Shown here piece after piece: positions 1 through 9,278 of a stretch of 64,000 nt of DNA (positions are counted from its first letter, which is position 1; every line of letters starts with the position of its first letter). Source of the DNA: Paraburkholderia sprentiae WSM5005. GTDB lineage: Bacteria > Pseudomonadota > Gammaproteobacteria > Burkholderiales > Burkholderiaceae. The notes beneath the pieces were generated by a model. That model worked only from the letters and a program-made list of their open reading frames with translations. It was not told the origin of the DNA and ran no database searches. The DNA is taken from the NCBI RefSeq assembly GCF_001865575.2, contig NZ_CP017563.2, positions 124,001 through 188,000 of the forward strand, read 5' to 3'. The translations under genes were made by a program, and so were the position numbers.

Positions 1-374
1 CGCATGCGGTGCAGGCTCAGCATCGTTTGCTGATCTTCTGTCTTTGCAGCAACCGTGCGCATCCCGGGTTGCTGTACAGCCGTCCAAATCGCCCGAGCGT
101 CCGCTGCGTCGGTCTTGTTCGTTTGTACGAATGGCCGAATAAATTGTGCATGTAGTAGCACGACCTCGTGCCCCAGCGCCCGAATCTTACGCGCCCACCA
201 GTGAGCACTTCCGCAAGCCTCAAGCGCCACTCGACCTGCTGGGCGTTGCGCGAAAAACGCGATTAGATCGTCGCGTCCGAACCGGCGATTGGCTATCTCA
301 CCAGTTTGTGCGTCGACCCAGTACATCTGGAACACCCGCTTTGCAACATCCAGTCCATATGTCGTAGCATTCAT
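1..374 (-). CDS. IS110-family transposase, N-terminal part (cut by window edge)
   Basis: The frame is open from an ATG at 374 to the left edge, giving 124 residues. It has the N-terminal RuvC-like DEDD catalytic core of IS110-family transposases: a GLDVAK segment (Asp9), an LEACGSAHWW segment (Glu52) and an NKTDAADA segment (Asp89/Asp92). These are the four acidic residues of the family. The enzyme inserts and excises the element through a Holliday-junction-like intermediate. The C-terminal Tnp_20 half with its catalytic serine would lie left of the window, so intactness and the IS110 versus IS1111 subgroup cannot be judged. The start is followed upstream by a strongly structured noncoding leader. 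The element lies next to a decayed autotransporter fragment, so it may have helped break up that locus. Confidence 0.88.
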   Translation of the reverse strand, partial: MNATTYGLDVAKRVFQMYWVDAQTGEIANRRFGRDDLIAFFAQRPAGRVALEACGSAHWWARKIRALGHEVVLLHAQFIRPFVQTNKTDAADARAIWTAVQQPGMRTVAAKTEDQQTMLSLHRM

Positions 375-480
375 TTAGGGCCTCCGTTCCTCAGTGGTTG
401 TGTCGCAGCTCCACTTTGGCACGTTGATGCCGTTCGGTTCTGGAGGCCCTCAATGTGCCCACCTCCCCGAAGGGAGGGCG
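375..480 (-). ncRNA. Structured leader of the IS110 transposase; candidate bridge RNA region
   Basis: Just upstream of the transposase start is a perfect 9-bp inverted repeat (377-385 AGGGCCTCC with 442-450 GGAGGCCCT) enclosing 56 bases. It is followed by a tight 6-bp hairpin with a 4-base loop (462-467 with 472-477). IS110-group elements are known to encode a bridge RNA in the noncoding end upstream of the transposase. The location and structure fit, but no target or donor loop was assigned, and the IS1111 subgroup carries this RNA downstream instead. The outer end of the element was not identified. Confidence 0.3.
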
Positions 481-830
481 GTGTCCATTCCATCTGGGCC
501 GACTGCAGCCCGATGCGTGGCGTGGCGACGGGGCATCGTCGAGCCGGCCGCGTCGGTCAGAATTCGACCCTGAACCGTCCTTCGAGCCAAGACCATCTCG
601 AAGTCCGCTTTCGAAGTACAACGGCCGCTCTTTGATCACACAGGACGACAGTTGATCGGCCGTTTCTGCCGTTGGGAAAGTGCGTTTGGCGGTCCGTTCT
701 AGTCTAGGGAGCGGACGATGGCACAAAAACACCACAACTTGGCCGTTTTAATATGGCATGTACGCCGCTAGCTGGTTCAGCTACTCCGCTCCTGAAGCAG
801 TGCCCCTATGCGCTGCGCGAGCGGAGATAA
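481..830. other. Noncoding, probably degenerate sequence
   Basis: No convincing gene is seen in this stretch between the insertion sequence leader and the autotransporter fragment. Short open frames on both strands have arginine-rich shadow composition and no ribosome binding sites. The outer boundary of the IS110 element probably lies somewhere in here, but no clear end was found. Confidence 0.5.
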
Positions 831-1136
831 GTAAGCACCGGTGCGAAAGACCACACCAATACGTCGATCCACAGCGTTGGCGACGACATGCAGAAATACC
901 GCCGTCACGCGAACGCCGGTTCGGCGTGCGCACTCGCGATGGCGAACTTGCCGCAAGCTGTGTTGCCTGGCGAGAAGGTTGTAGCACTCGCAGCGGGCAA
1001 CTACGGCGGACAGTCCGCGATGGCTGTGGGTCTGTCGGTCACGACGCAAAAGTGGATGGTCAAAGGCTCGGTCACGACGGGCGTTTCCGGTCACGGTTCC
1101 GTCGGCGCGGGCGCGGGCGTCGGCTACCGCTGGTAA
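831..1136 (+). pseudogene. Decayed trimeric autotransporter, C-terminal stalk and YadA anchor only
   Basis: Reading from 831, just after an in-frame TAA at 828, the translation gives a short coiled-coil-like stalk ending in QKYRRHANAG. It continues into ALAMANLPQAVLPGEK and a glycine-rich beta-barrel segment ending GAGAGVGYRW and a stop. This is the C-terminal YadA-type anchor of a trimeric autotransporter adhesin, which normally forms the 12-strand outer-membrane pore. There is no start codon with a ribosome binding site, no signal peptide, and no head or passenger domain, so this is a remnant. The anchor differs in sequence from that of the intact autotransporter at 2045-8470, so it is a relic of a second adhesin gene, not a duplicated tail. 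Confidence 0.8.
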
Positions 1137-1154
1137 GTAACCCTGGCTGTGTCT

Positions 1155-1186
1155 CGCTGCTGCCGCCGTTGTGCTGCGGCAGCGGG
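1155..1186 (+). terminator. GC-rich hairpin after the autotransporter remnant
   Basis: Perfect 7-bp arms CTGCCGC (1160-1166) and GCGGCAG (1176-1182) lie 20-50 bases after the remnant's stop codon, with further imperfect pairing outside. There is no T-tract. It is probably the original terminator of the lost adhesin gene. Confidence 0.35.
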
Positions 1187-2044
1187 CAGGCGAACGGATT
1201 CCTATTCCTCTACATTAACTGTCCTGCATTTTTAATATGCGTTTTGCTACACGAAATCGAGTTAAAAAAATAGAGAAGAAATTGCTGATTCCCTTGTCAG
1301 GAAATCCTGACTCCGCTCTGCGCCAATAAGGTGAATAGCACCTGTTGTTAAATTGCGCAATACCCGGATATCGCCAAAGGCTTTTTGGTAGACAAATGAA
1401 AAGACCTATGAGAAAGTTCCCGCGGGCACTCATCTTTCTTTTTGTTACATGACTCATATAAAGGGCGCCACCGCATTCCATGCGAATAGCTTGGCGGCGT
1501 TCGTCTCATATAGTGCTCAAGATGTTGCGAGAAAGAGAAACGGTGCGTGTAACGGGCGCGAGACTAGTTGCCATGCCACGAACCAAGGAAACGTTGCAAC
1601 AGGCTACGAGGGGGCAGTAACGATGAGTATCTCAGTCGGAACAGCGTCGGGCGCTGCCTCGGCGAAGAAATCATATCAATCTGACCGGCAATTGGCGCTC
1701 CGCCACGCGATCGCCTTTCCTCTGCGTCTGCCCTTCGGACCTTCATAACCCAGACATTCGTCAAACGTCTCAGCGGCCAGCTCGCCGAAAACTGGCTATC
1801 TGACCGACCCTCATTCTTTAATTAGTCGTGCGAATCGCATTGCGGGCATGAGGTATTCGCTCGCGCTCAAGATTCGTGATTGACCGAGGGCGGAAGGAAC
1901 TTGCCGCAGTTCCAACGCTAAAGCAACGTGCGCCGCAACGAGACGGCTTAAACGTAATAAATACGCATCCTGAATAAATTGGGATGCATGCACACGCGTG
2001 TGTTTTGAGAATTTCGAATTTCAATTACCTCGTGAGGCAACGAC
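1187..2044. promoter_or_regulatory. Long leader region of the autotransporter gene with a 12-bp palindrome
   Basis: This region is noticeably more AT-rich than its surroundings and has no convincing gene; an open frame at 1449-1748 lacks family resemblance. A perfect palindrome CACACGCGTGTG lies at 1991-2002, 43 bases before the autotransporter start, followed by a T-run. It could be a regulator binding site or an mRNA hairpin. A GAGG element lies just before the ATG at 2045. No promoter boxes can be assigned with confidence. Confidence 0.4.
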
Positions 2045-5000
2045 ATGAACAAAGAATATCGGACCATCTGGAACAAGGCGCTGGGCGCCTTCGTAGCCGC
2101 GTCGGAGTTGGACGCGTCGCGCGGCAAGGGAAAGTCGGGAGCGGCCGCTTCCATATGCGACGCACGCCGCGGCGAGCAGGGTGCTGCGGCGTGGCATGGT
2201 TCGGGATCGCGTGTCGTCACCGTGCTGTTGCTAATGGGTTTCGGGGGATGGGCCGCGCAGGCGCAAGCGCAGGCGAGCTGTTCGGCGGCGCCCTACAACT
2301 TCTATAGTGGCAGCACCACGTGCGTGGGCTTTCAATCCACAGCCTCTGGCGGCGGCTCCACTGCGGTAGGTTATGCCGCCAGCAGTACGGGACTTAATGC
2401 GTTGTCCTTCGGCTTCCAGGCTATTGCCAATGGTATCAACGCCATTTACGTGGGCGCGCGCACAGCTCCGGGTACCGGCGCGACCGCGCAGTCGGCGATC
2501 GGCATCGGTACGGATGTCGCCGCCAGCGGCACGTCGGCCATCGGGATTGGCGTTGACGCTGTCTCGAGCGGCAACGTGTCTACTGCTGTTGGCCCCCTGG
2601 CGAAAGCAACTGGAGACAATAGCGTTGCAATGGGTTCGAGTGCCAACGCTGCTGCCTCGGGCGTCGTCGCATTGGGCAGTGGTGCCACAGGCTCCCAGAC
2701 CAACGGTATAGCCGTTGGCTCGGGGGCCAGTGCCACTGGTGCGAACGCCGTTTATCTGGGCGCGCGCACTGCGGCGGGCACCGGTTCGACCGGAACGGCC
2801 TCCATCGCCATCGGGACTGACGTTACCTCTAACGCCAGTTATGCCGCTGCGATTGGCTTCCAGGCTGTGGCAAGCGGACCTGCAGCGGTCGGGGTGGGCT
2901 ACACCGCCGCGGCCTCCGGGACGCATGCTGTCGCTGTCGGTTTTCAGTCCATCGCCAGCGGACTCAACGCCGTTTATCTCGGGCCGCGTTCGGTCGCCGG
3001 CACGGGCGCAACGGCGGCGGGTGCGATTGGCGTCGGCACGGACGTGACTGCGTCCGGTCCCTCTTCACTCGCCGCCGGCACATTGTCCAAAGCGACGGCA
3101 CAGAATGCCGTGGCTTTGGGAGCGGGCGCCGCCGCCTCAGGGCTCAACGCGCTCGGTATGATGAACGGCTCACAAGCCACCGGTGCTAATTCGATAGCGT
3201 TGGGGTCATACGATACCGTTGCCGAAGGCGGCGCGCCTACCCCGGCGACGGTGGCAGGCGCCGCGGCGTCGGGCATTCGCGCAATTGCGATCGGCTCCGG
3301 CGCGAGCTCGGCGGGTTCCTCGTCCATCGCGATAGGCGATTCGGCGCTGACGGGCGCCAGCACAGATGCCCTCGCCATGGGTACCTCCGCAACGGCAAAC
3401 GCGGCTAATGCTTCCGCCATCGGCAATGCGGCAAGAGCGCTCGCCGCCTCCACGGTTGCGATCGGCGACGGCAGCACCGTCGCCGCGGCAGCCGGCGCGG
3501 GTTCGTTCGCCGGCGGCCATAACTCCCAAGTGCTCGGTGGGACGGGCGCAGTCGCGCTTGGTCAGGCGCAGACCGCCAGCGGCAACGGCGCAGTCGCGAT
3601 TGGCGATCCGAATACCGCGACCGGCAATGGCGCGGTCGCCGTGGGCGCGAACAATACCGTCACGGGCGACGGCGCGGTAGCGCAGGGCAACGGCAATACT
3701 GCCAATGGTCAAGGCGCGGTCGCGCTGGGCAACGCGAGCACCGCGAACGGCGCGAGCGCGCTGGCGTTCGGCGATTCGGCGGTGGCCAACCAGACCCGTG
3801 CGATTGCACTCGGTGCCGGCGCATCGACCAGCAACGCGAACGACGTCGCGTTGGGCGCGGGCAGTACGACCGCAGCGCCCCATACGGGCACTACTGCGCT
3901 TTACGGCGGCACCGCGGCCGGCATCGCGAACGCGACCAACGGTGTGGTGTCGGTCGGCTCCGCTGGCAATGAGCGGCAACTGCAGAACGTGGCAGCGGGT
4001 GTGATTTCGGCTACCAGCACCGACGCGATCAACGGCTCGCAACTGAACACGGTTGTCACCGGCGTCAATAATCTCGGCGCGTCGACGGCTGGCACGTTGG
4101 GCGGCGGCGCCAGCTATAGCGCGACGACCGGCGATATCACCGGCTTTAGCCAGCCGGTCAACACCGTCAGCGCTACCGGAGCCGTAAGCGGACCCAACCC
4201 GCAGACGACGGTTGCCGGTGCGTTGACCGCGCTGAATACGAATATCGACAACACCGCCAATATCGCGGTGAAGTACGACGCGGCGGGCGGAACGAAGATC
4301 ACGCTCGGTGCGACCGGCGGGGCGGGAGCCGGATCTCCGGTGACCATCACCAACATGGCGCCGGCCGCATTGAACGCGACAAGCACGGACGCGGTGAATG
4401 GGTCCCAGCTGTTCGCCACCAACCAGCAGGTGTCGACCAATACCACAGCGATTGCCAACATCAACAATGGCGGCGGGATCAAATATTTTCACACCAATTC
4501 GGTATTGGCTGACAGTGTTCCCACCGGCACCGATGCGATCGCGGTGGGACCGGTCGCCAATGCGTACGGTAACGATTCGATCGCCCAAGGCCTGAATGCG
4601 GTGGCCGGCGTAAACGGCTCACCGACCACAGCTAACGACATAGCGTTGGGCAACGGGGCTCAAGCCACGGGTGGCGATTCGATCGCTCAGGGCACCGGGG
4701 CAATCGCGAACACGACCGGCGCCATTGCGATTGGTCAGACGGCAACCGCCACCGGCGGCAAGGCGGTGTCGATCGGCGTGGGCAATACCGCGAGCGGTAA
4801 CGGCGCGGTCGCTATCGGCGATCCGAACTCGGCGATCGGGACCGGTGCGATAACCATGGGCGCGAACAATACGTCCAACGGCCAGGGCGCGGTGGCGCTC
4901 GGCAATGCCAATACCGCGGCCGGCCAGGGCGCCGTCGCGCTGGGCAATGCATCGCAAGCGAACAATGCCGGTTCGGTCGCGTTCGGCGACGCCGCAACGG

Positions 5001-8000
5001 TGTCGGCCGCGGCGACGCAAGGCGTGGCGATCGGTTCCGGGGCCACGGTAACCAACGCCGGCGCGGTGGCTCTAGGGGCGGGAAGCACGACTGCCGCCGC
5101 GGTGGGCACGCCAGGCGCGACGATCAATGGGACCGCGTACACGTTTGCCGGCACGACGCCGGCGAGCACGGTCAGCGTCGGCAAAGCGGGCGCCGAACGC
5201 ACCGTGACGAATGTTGCCGCAGGCCAGTTGAACGCTTCGAGTACCGACGCGGTGAACGGCTCGCAGTTGTACGCAACCGATCAGGCGGTCGACGCACTTG
5301 CCACGACGGTAACCGCCAACAAGACGCATTACTACAGCGTCAACGACGGCGGCACGCAAGGCGCCAACTATGCCGACGACGGAGCCACCGGCGTCAACGC
5401 GCTGGCTGCGGGTGTCGGCGCTCTGGCTTCCGGCGTGAGCAGCACGGCACTGGGCAACGGTGCGCAGGCGCTGGCGAACAACGCAACCGCATTCGGATTG
5501 CAAGCGACGGCTTCCGTTGTCGGCGGCGTAGCGATCGGCTCAGGATCGGTTTCGGATCGCACGGTTCTGCCCGGAGCAGGATCGATCGCCAACGGTTCCC
5601 ACGCGATTCCGTTCAATACCTCCGATGAGACTTTGCTCGGCGCAGTGTCCGTCGGCAGCAGCACCGCCTACCGGCAGTTGACCAACGTGGCCGACGGCAC
5701 GCAGGCGCAAGACGCGGTCACCGTCAGGCAACTGGCGGGCGCATTGTCGTCGTTTTCGGTGACCGGCACGAACTATTTCCACGCCAATTCGACAGCGGCC
5801 GATTCGCTCGCCGTGGGCGCGGAGTCGATCGCGGTTGGACCGACGACCGTCGTCAATGGCGACAACGGCGTAGGTGTCGGCAACGGAGCGGTGGTCGATG
5901 CAACCGCGCCAGGCGGTGTTGCGATCGGCCAGCAATCGCATTCGGCCGCGGCCGACGCAATGGCGCTCGGCAGCGGCGCGATCGCGAGCGGCGCGCAATC
6001 GATTGCGCAGGGCGCCAACGCCAATGCCGCGAACCAGGGCGGCGTGGCGGTCGGCTCCGGCGCGCAAAGCAGCGCCACGGACGCCGTAGCGCTTGGTGCC
6101 GGTGCCAGCTCGACATTTGCCAATAGCGTGGCGCTGGGCAGCGGTTCAACAACAGCTGCGGCGGTGGCCACGCCGGGTGTCACCATCAACGGCACGGCCT
6201 ACACCTATGCAGGTACGGCTCCGACCAGCACGGTCAGCGTGGGCAGCGCGGGTCACGAGCGCACGGTGACCAACGTGGCGGCCGGACAAGTGAACGCGGC
6301 GAGTACCGACGCGGTGAACGGTTCGCAACTGTACGCAACCGATCAGGCAGTCAGCAGTCTGTCCGCGACGGTAACCGCCAACAAGACGCATTACTACAGC
6401 GTCAACGACAACGGTACACAGGGTGCCAACTACGCCGACGACGGCGCCACCGGTATCAATGCGCTTGCGGCCGGCGTAGCCGCCACCGCCGGCGGCGTCA
6501 ATAGCACGGCGCTGGGCCAGGGCGCGGTGGCCAATGACGCCAACGCGGTGGCGCTGGGCAGCGGCTCGACCACGGCTGCGGCGGTGGCAACGACCGGCGG
6601 CACGATCAACGGCACGGCCTACACGTACGCAGGTACTGCCCCGACCAGCACGGTCAGCGTGGGTAGCGCGGGTCACGAGCGCACGGTGACCAACGTAGCG
6701 GCCGGGCAGGTGAACGCGGCGAGTACCGACGCGGTGAACGGTTCGCAGCTTTACGCGACGGATCAGGCGGTCGACAACCTCGCCGGGGTAGTTACGGCCA
6801 GCAAGACGCACTACTACAGCGTCAACGACGGCGGCACGCAAGGCGGCAACTACAACAACGACGGCGCCACCGGCGTCAATGCACTGGCGGCGGGCGTGGG
6901 GGCAACGGCCGCCGGCGTGAGCAGCTTTGCCGGCGGCAATGGCGCTGCCGCGCAGGCGAACAACGCGCTTGCATTAGGCGCGCTGTCGAGCGCTTCGGTG
7001 GCCGGCGGAGTCGCGATCGGCTCGGGATCCGTGTCCGATCGCGCGGTGCTGTCCGGCATCGGTTCGATTGCGAACGGCAGCCATGCGATCCCCTTCAACA
7101 CATCGGATCAAACTTTGCTCGGCGCCGTGTCTTTCGGCAACGCGGCCGGCAACACCTATCGCCAGCTGACTAACGTCGCGGACGGCACGCAGGCGCAGGA
7201 CGCCGTCACGATCAGACAGCTTGCGGGCGCGCTGTCGTCGTTCGCCGTGTCCGGACAGATGTACTTTCATGCGAACTCGACGGCCGCGGATTCGCTGGCG
7301 GTCGGCGCGCAATCGATTGCCGTTGGACCGACGACCGTAGTCAACGGTGACAACGGCGTGGGCATCGGCAACGGCGCCGTCGTCGATGCCACGGCGCCGG
7401 GCGGCGTTGCGATCGGCGAGAGCTCGAATGCGGCGCAGGCCGACGCGATCGCGCTCGGCAGCGGCTCGATCGCAAGCGGCGCCCAGTCGATCGCACAAGG
7501 GGCGAACGCAAAGGCCGCCAACGCAGGCGGCGTTGCGATCGGCTCGGGGGCGCAAAGCAGCGCCATCGATGCAATCGCAATGGGCTCCGGCGCGAGCGCG
7601 ACGATGGCAAACAGCGTTGCGCTGGGTGCCGGATCGGTGACGACGGTTGGCGCGTTGAGCAACTACATCGCGTATGGATTGAGCAGTCCGCAGTCGTCCG
7701 CGGGTGAGTTCAACATCGGCAATCGGCAGATCACCGGTGTCGCGGCCGGCAAGGCCGGTACCGACGCCGTGAACGTCTCGCAACTGGACGCGGTGTCGAC
7801 CCAGTTGACCACGCTGATCAACCAGCGGACCACCAACAACGGCGGCAGCTTCTCGTCCTCGCCGGGCACGCCGACGCCACCGGCCTCCACCGGTTCGAAT
7901 TCGTCGGCGGGCGGGCAGGGCGCGTCGGCATCGGCATCCAATAGCACGGCGGTCGGCAACAGTTCGCAAGCCAGCGCGACGGGCGCGACTGCTGTCGGAG

Positions 8001-8470
8001 TCGGCGCGGCCGCGAGCGGCAATAACTCGGTGGCGCTGGGGGCCGGCAGCTCGGATGGAGGCCGCAGCAACGTGGTGTCCGTCGGCTCGCTCAACGACAC
8101 CCGGCAGGTGGCGAATGTGGCGGCGGGAACGCAAGGGACGGACGCAGTCAACGTGAACCAGCTCAATGCCGGACTGGCGCAAGCCAATGCCTATATCGAC
8201 CAGCGCGTGGACCAACTGCAATCGGGCATCAACTCGGTCGCGCGTAATGCCTATTCCGGCATCGCCGCGGCAACCGCATTGACGATGATTCCGGAGGTCG
8301 ACAAGGACAAGACCTTGTCATTTGGGATCGGCACGGCGGGCTTCCGTGGTTATCAGGCTGTGGCGTTGGGCGGAACCGCTCGGCTCACCGAGAACATCAA
8401 GATGAAAGCAGGCGTTGGCATGAGCCCCGGCGGCACAACCTTCGGGATGGGCGCGGCCATGCAATGGTAG
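2045..8470 (+). CDS. Trimeric autotransporter adhesin (YadA/Hia type), 2141 residues
   Basis: Type Vc secreted adhesin that trimerises on the outer membrane and mediates attachment or autoaggregation. Residues 1-24 (MNKEYRTIWNKALGAFVAAS, then ELDA) match the extended signal peptide region of large type V proteins. The hydrophobic core is at about 57-70 with a cleavage-type AQAQAQA run. The passenger is almost entirely YadA-head-like repeats (AVALGSGA, AIAIGxGA style). Haemagglutinin/neck motifs with NVAAG and STDAVNGSQL occur near residues 641, 1050, 1404 and 1544. Several KTHYYSVNDGG blocks punctuate the stalk. The last 70 or so residues, from AYSGIAAATALTMIPE to GMGAAMQW, are the YadA anchor. 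The end in an aromatic residue fits BAM recognition. The OmpA-like lipoprotein follows 81 bases downstream. Internal repeats make the gene prone to length variation. Confidence 0.95.
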   Translation: MNKEYRTIWNKALGAFVAASELDASRGKGKSGAAASICDARRGEQGAAAWHGSGSRVVTVLLLMGFGGWAAQAQAQASCSAAPYNFYSGSTTCVGFQSTASGGGSTAVGYAASSTGLNALSFGFQAIANGINAIYVGARTAPGTGATAQSAIGIGTDVAASGTSAIGIGVDAVSSGNVSTAVGPLAKATGDNSVAMGSSANAAASGVVALGSGATGSQTNGIAVGSGASATGANAVYLGARTAAGTGSTGTASIAIGTDVTSNASYAAAIGFQAVASGPAAVGVGYTAAASGTHAVAVGFQSIASGLNAVYLGPRSVAGTGATAAGAIGVGTDVTASGPSSLAAGTLSKATAQNAVALGAGAAASGLNALGMMNGSQATGANSIALGSYDTVAEGGAPTPATVAGAAASGIRAIAIGSGASSAGSSSIAIGDSALTGASTDALAMGTSATANAANASAIGNAARALAASTVAIGDGSTVAAAAGAGSFAGGHNSQVLGGTGAVALGQAQTASGNGAVAIGDPNTATGNGAVAVGANNTVTGDGAVAQGNGNTANGQGAVALGNASTANGASALAFGDSAVANQTRAIALGAGASTSNANDVALGAGSTTAAPHTGTTALYGGTAAGIANATNGVVSVGSAGNERQLQNVAAGVISATSTDAINGSQLNTVVTGVNNLGASTAGTLGGGASYSATTGDITGFSQPVNTVSATGAVSGPNPQTTVAGALTALNTNIDNTANIAVKYDAAGGTKITLGATGGAGAGSPVTITNMAPAALNATSTDAVNGSQLFATNQQVSTNTTAIANINNGGGIKYFHTNSVLADSVPTGTDAIAVGPVANAYGNDSIAQGLNAVAGVNGSPTTANDIALGNGAQATGGDSIAQGTGAIANTTGAIAIGQTATATGGKAVSIGVGNTASGNGAVAIGDPNSAIGTGAITMGANNTSNGQGAVALGNANTAAGQGAVALGNASQANNAGSVAFGDAATVSAAATQGVAIGSGATVTNAGAVALGAGSTTAAAVGTPGATINGTAYTFAGTTPASTVSVGKAGAERTVTNVAAGQLNASSTDAVNGSQLYATDQAVDALATTVTANKTHYYSVNDGGTQGANYADDGATGVNALAAGVGALASGVSSTALGNGAQALANNATAFGLQATASVVGGVAIGSGSVSDRTVLPGAGSIANGSHAIPFNTSDETLLGAVSVGSSTAYRQLTNVADGTQAQDAVTVRQLAGALSSFSVTGTNYFHANSTAADSLAVGAESIAVGPTTVVNGDNGVGVGNGAVVDATAPGGVAIGQQSHSAAADAMALGSGAIASGAQSIAQGANANAANQGGVAVGSGAQSSATDAVALGAGASSTFANSVALGSGSTTAAAVATPGVTINGTAYTYAGTAPTSTVSVGSAGHERTVTNVAAGQVNAASTDAVNGSQLYATDQAVSSLSATVTANKTHYYSVNDNGTQGANYADDGATGINALAAGVAATAGGVNSTALGQGAVANDANAVALGSGSTTAAAVATTGGTINGTAYTYAGTAPTSTVSVGSAGHERTVTNVAAGQVNAASTDAVNGSQLYATDQAVDNLAGVVTASKTHYYSVNDGGTQGGNYNNDGATGVNALAAGVGATAAGVSSFAGGNGAAAQANNALALGALSSASVAGGVAIGSGSVSDRAVLSGIGSIANGSHAIPFNTSDQTLLGAVSFGNAAGNTYRQLTNVADGTQAQDAVTIRQLAGALSSFAVSGQMYFHANSTAADSLAVGAQSIAVGPTTVVNGDNGVGIGNGAVVDATAPGGVAIGESSNAAQADAIALGSGSIASGAQSIAQGANAKAANAGGVAIGSGAQSSAIDAIAMGSGASATMANSVALGAGSVTTVGALSNYIAYGLSSPQSSAGEFNIGNRQITGVAAGKAGTDAVNVSQLDAVSTQLTTLINQRTTNNGGSFSSSPGTPTPPASTGSNSSAGGQGASASASNSTAVGNSSQASATGATAVGVGAAASGNNSVALGAGSSDGGRSNVVSVGSLNDTRQVANVAAGTQGTDAVNVNQLNAGLAQANAYIDQRVDQLQSGINSVARNAYSGIAAATALTMIPEVDKDKTLSFGIGTAGFRGYQAVALGGTARLTENIKMKAGVGMSPGGTTFGMGAAMQW
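5078..7563 (+). repeat. Internal duplications in the autotransporter passenger
   Basis: A unit beginning GSGSTTAAAVAT recurs exactly 420 bases apart (about 6138 and 6558), each copy carrying the same NGTAYTYAGTAPTSTVSVGS and NVAAGQVNAASTDAVNGSQL segments. A larger block (KTHYYSVNDGG, then YRQLTNVADGTQAQDAV, then HANSTAADSLAVGA) at about 5320-6075 recurs about 1.48 kb later at 6803-7563. The copies are near-identical in protein but carry many synonymous differences, so these are old or diverging duplications. Confidence 0.85.
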
Positions 8471-8551
8471 GGCGCGGACGCTTTCGCTCAAGTGCGAACA
8501 ACCTGATCGTGCGCCGAACCGGGCGTACGAAAAAACAGTATGGAGAACATA

Positions 8552-9274
8552 ATGAAGCAGCTTTCTGGATGGAGTTTATCGCTGAGCCTGGTGTTGCTTG
8601 CCGGATGTTCGAGTGCCTCGGGGCCGACGTTTAATGCTTATACGGTTACCGCCGCCGACGGTTCCACGCTTCATCAGGTCGAATGTCACGGCATATTCGA
8701 GGGGCCGGCTACCTGCATGAAGGTCGCCGAGCGGATCTGTCATGGCGAACCGGTTCGCCCGGTGCAGAAAGTCGGGCGCCTGCTGCCGGACAATGACCAG
8801 ACCGACGTCACGCGGCGGCTTACCTTTGCCTGTGGCGACGCGACGGTTACGCCGGCTGCAGCGGCCTCGCAGCCGGTCGCAGCTGCGGCGCAAACGGTTG
8901 ATCAGTTCGTGCTGCAAAGCGATGCGCTGTTTGCTTTCGGCAAATCAAGCCGCGCTTCGATGCTGCCGGGCGGAGCGGCCAGTCTCGATCAGGTCATCAC
9001 GCGTATCAAGCAGCGCAGTGGCGTTCAGTCCATCTCGGTCGTCGGCCATACCGACCGGCTTGGGCCGGACGCAGTCAACCAGCCGCTATCTCTCGCACGT
9101 GCCCAGACGGTGAGGGAGTACCTGATCGATCATGGACTGAACGGTGAGTTGATTCATGCGTCCGGCGTGGGCTCCCGCGATTCGACAACGCAATGTCCGG
9201 ACGGCGGCAGCAAGTCGCTCATCGCTTGCCTGCAACCGGACCGGCGGGTCTCCATCGAAGTTCGGGCGCAGTGA
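8552..9274 (+). CDS. OmpA-family outer-membrane lipoprotein
   Basis: 240 residues. The start at 8552 is preferred over an ATG at 8540 because GGAG at 8542-8545 sits six bases upstream. The N-terminus (MKQLSGWSLSLSLVLLAGC) is a lipoprotein signal with lipobox LAGC. A middle region with four cysteines follows, and then an alanine-rich linker. The C-terminal half is an OmpA-like peptidoglycan-binding domain, with VVGHTDRLGPDAVNQPLS and SLARAQTVREYL segments and the closing RRVSIEV strand. It probably anchors the outer membrane to peptidoglycan. Lipoproteins of this kind next to trimeric autotransporters often help their surface display (the SadB idea), so a role as accessory to the upstream adhesin is plausible but inferred from position only. 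Confidence 0.88.
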   Translation: MKQLSGWSLSLSLVLLAGCSSASGPTFNAYTVTAADGSTLHQVECHGIFEGPATCMKVAERICHGEPVRPVQKVGRLLPDNDQTDVTRRLTFACGDATVTPAAAASQPVAAAAQTVDQFVLQSDALFAFGKSSRASMLPGGAASLDQVITRIKQRSGVQSISVVGHTDRLGPDAVNQPLSLARAQTVREYLIDHGLNGELIHASGVGSRDSTTQCPDGGSKSLIACLQPDRRVSIEVRAQ

Positions 9275-9278
9275 GATG

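Noticed and set aside
1449..1748. A 99-codon frame in the adhesin leader
   Set aside because: It has no ribosome binding site and no family resemblance; composition fits random AT-richer DNA.
2231..8221. Long minus-strand frames opposite the adhesin
   Set aside because: They mirror the repeat structure of the adhesin and have no start signals or domains.
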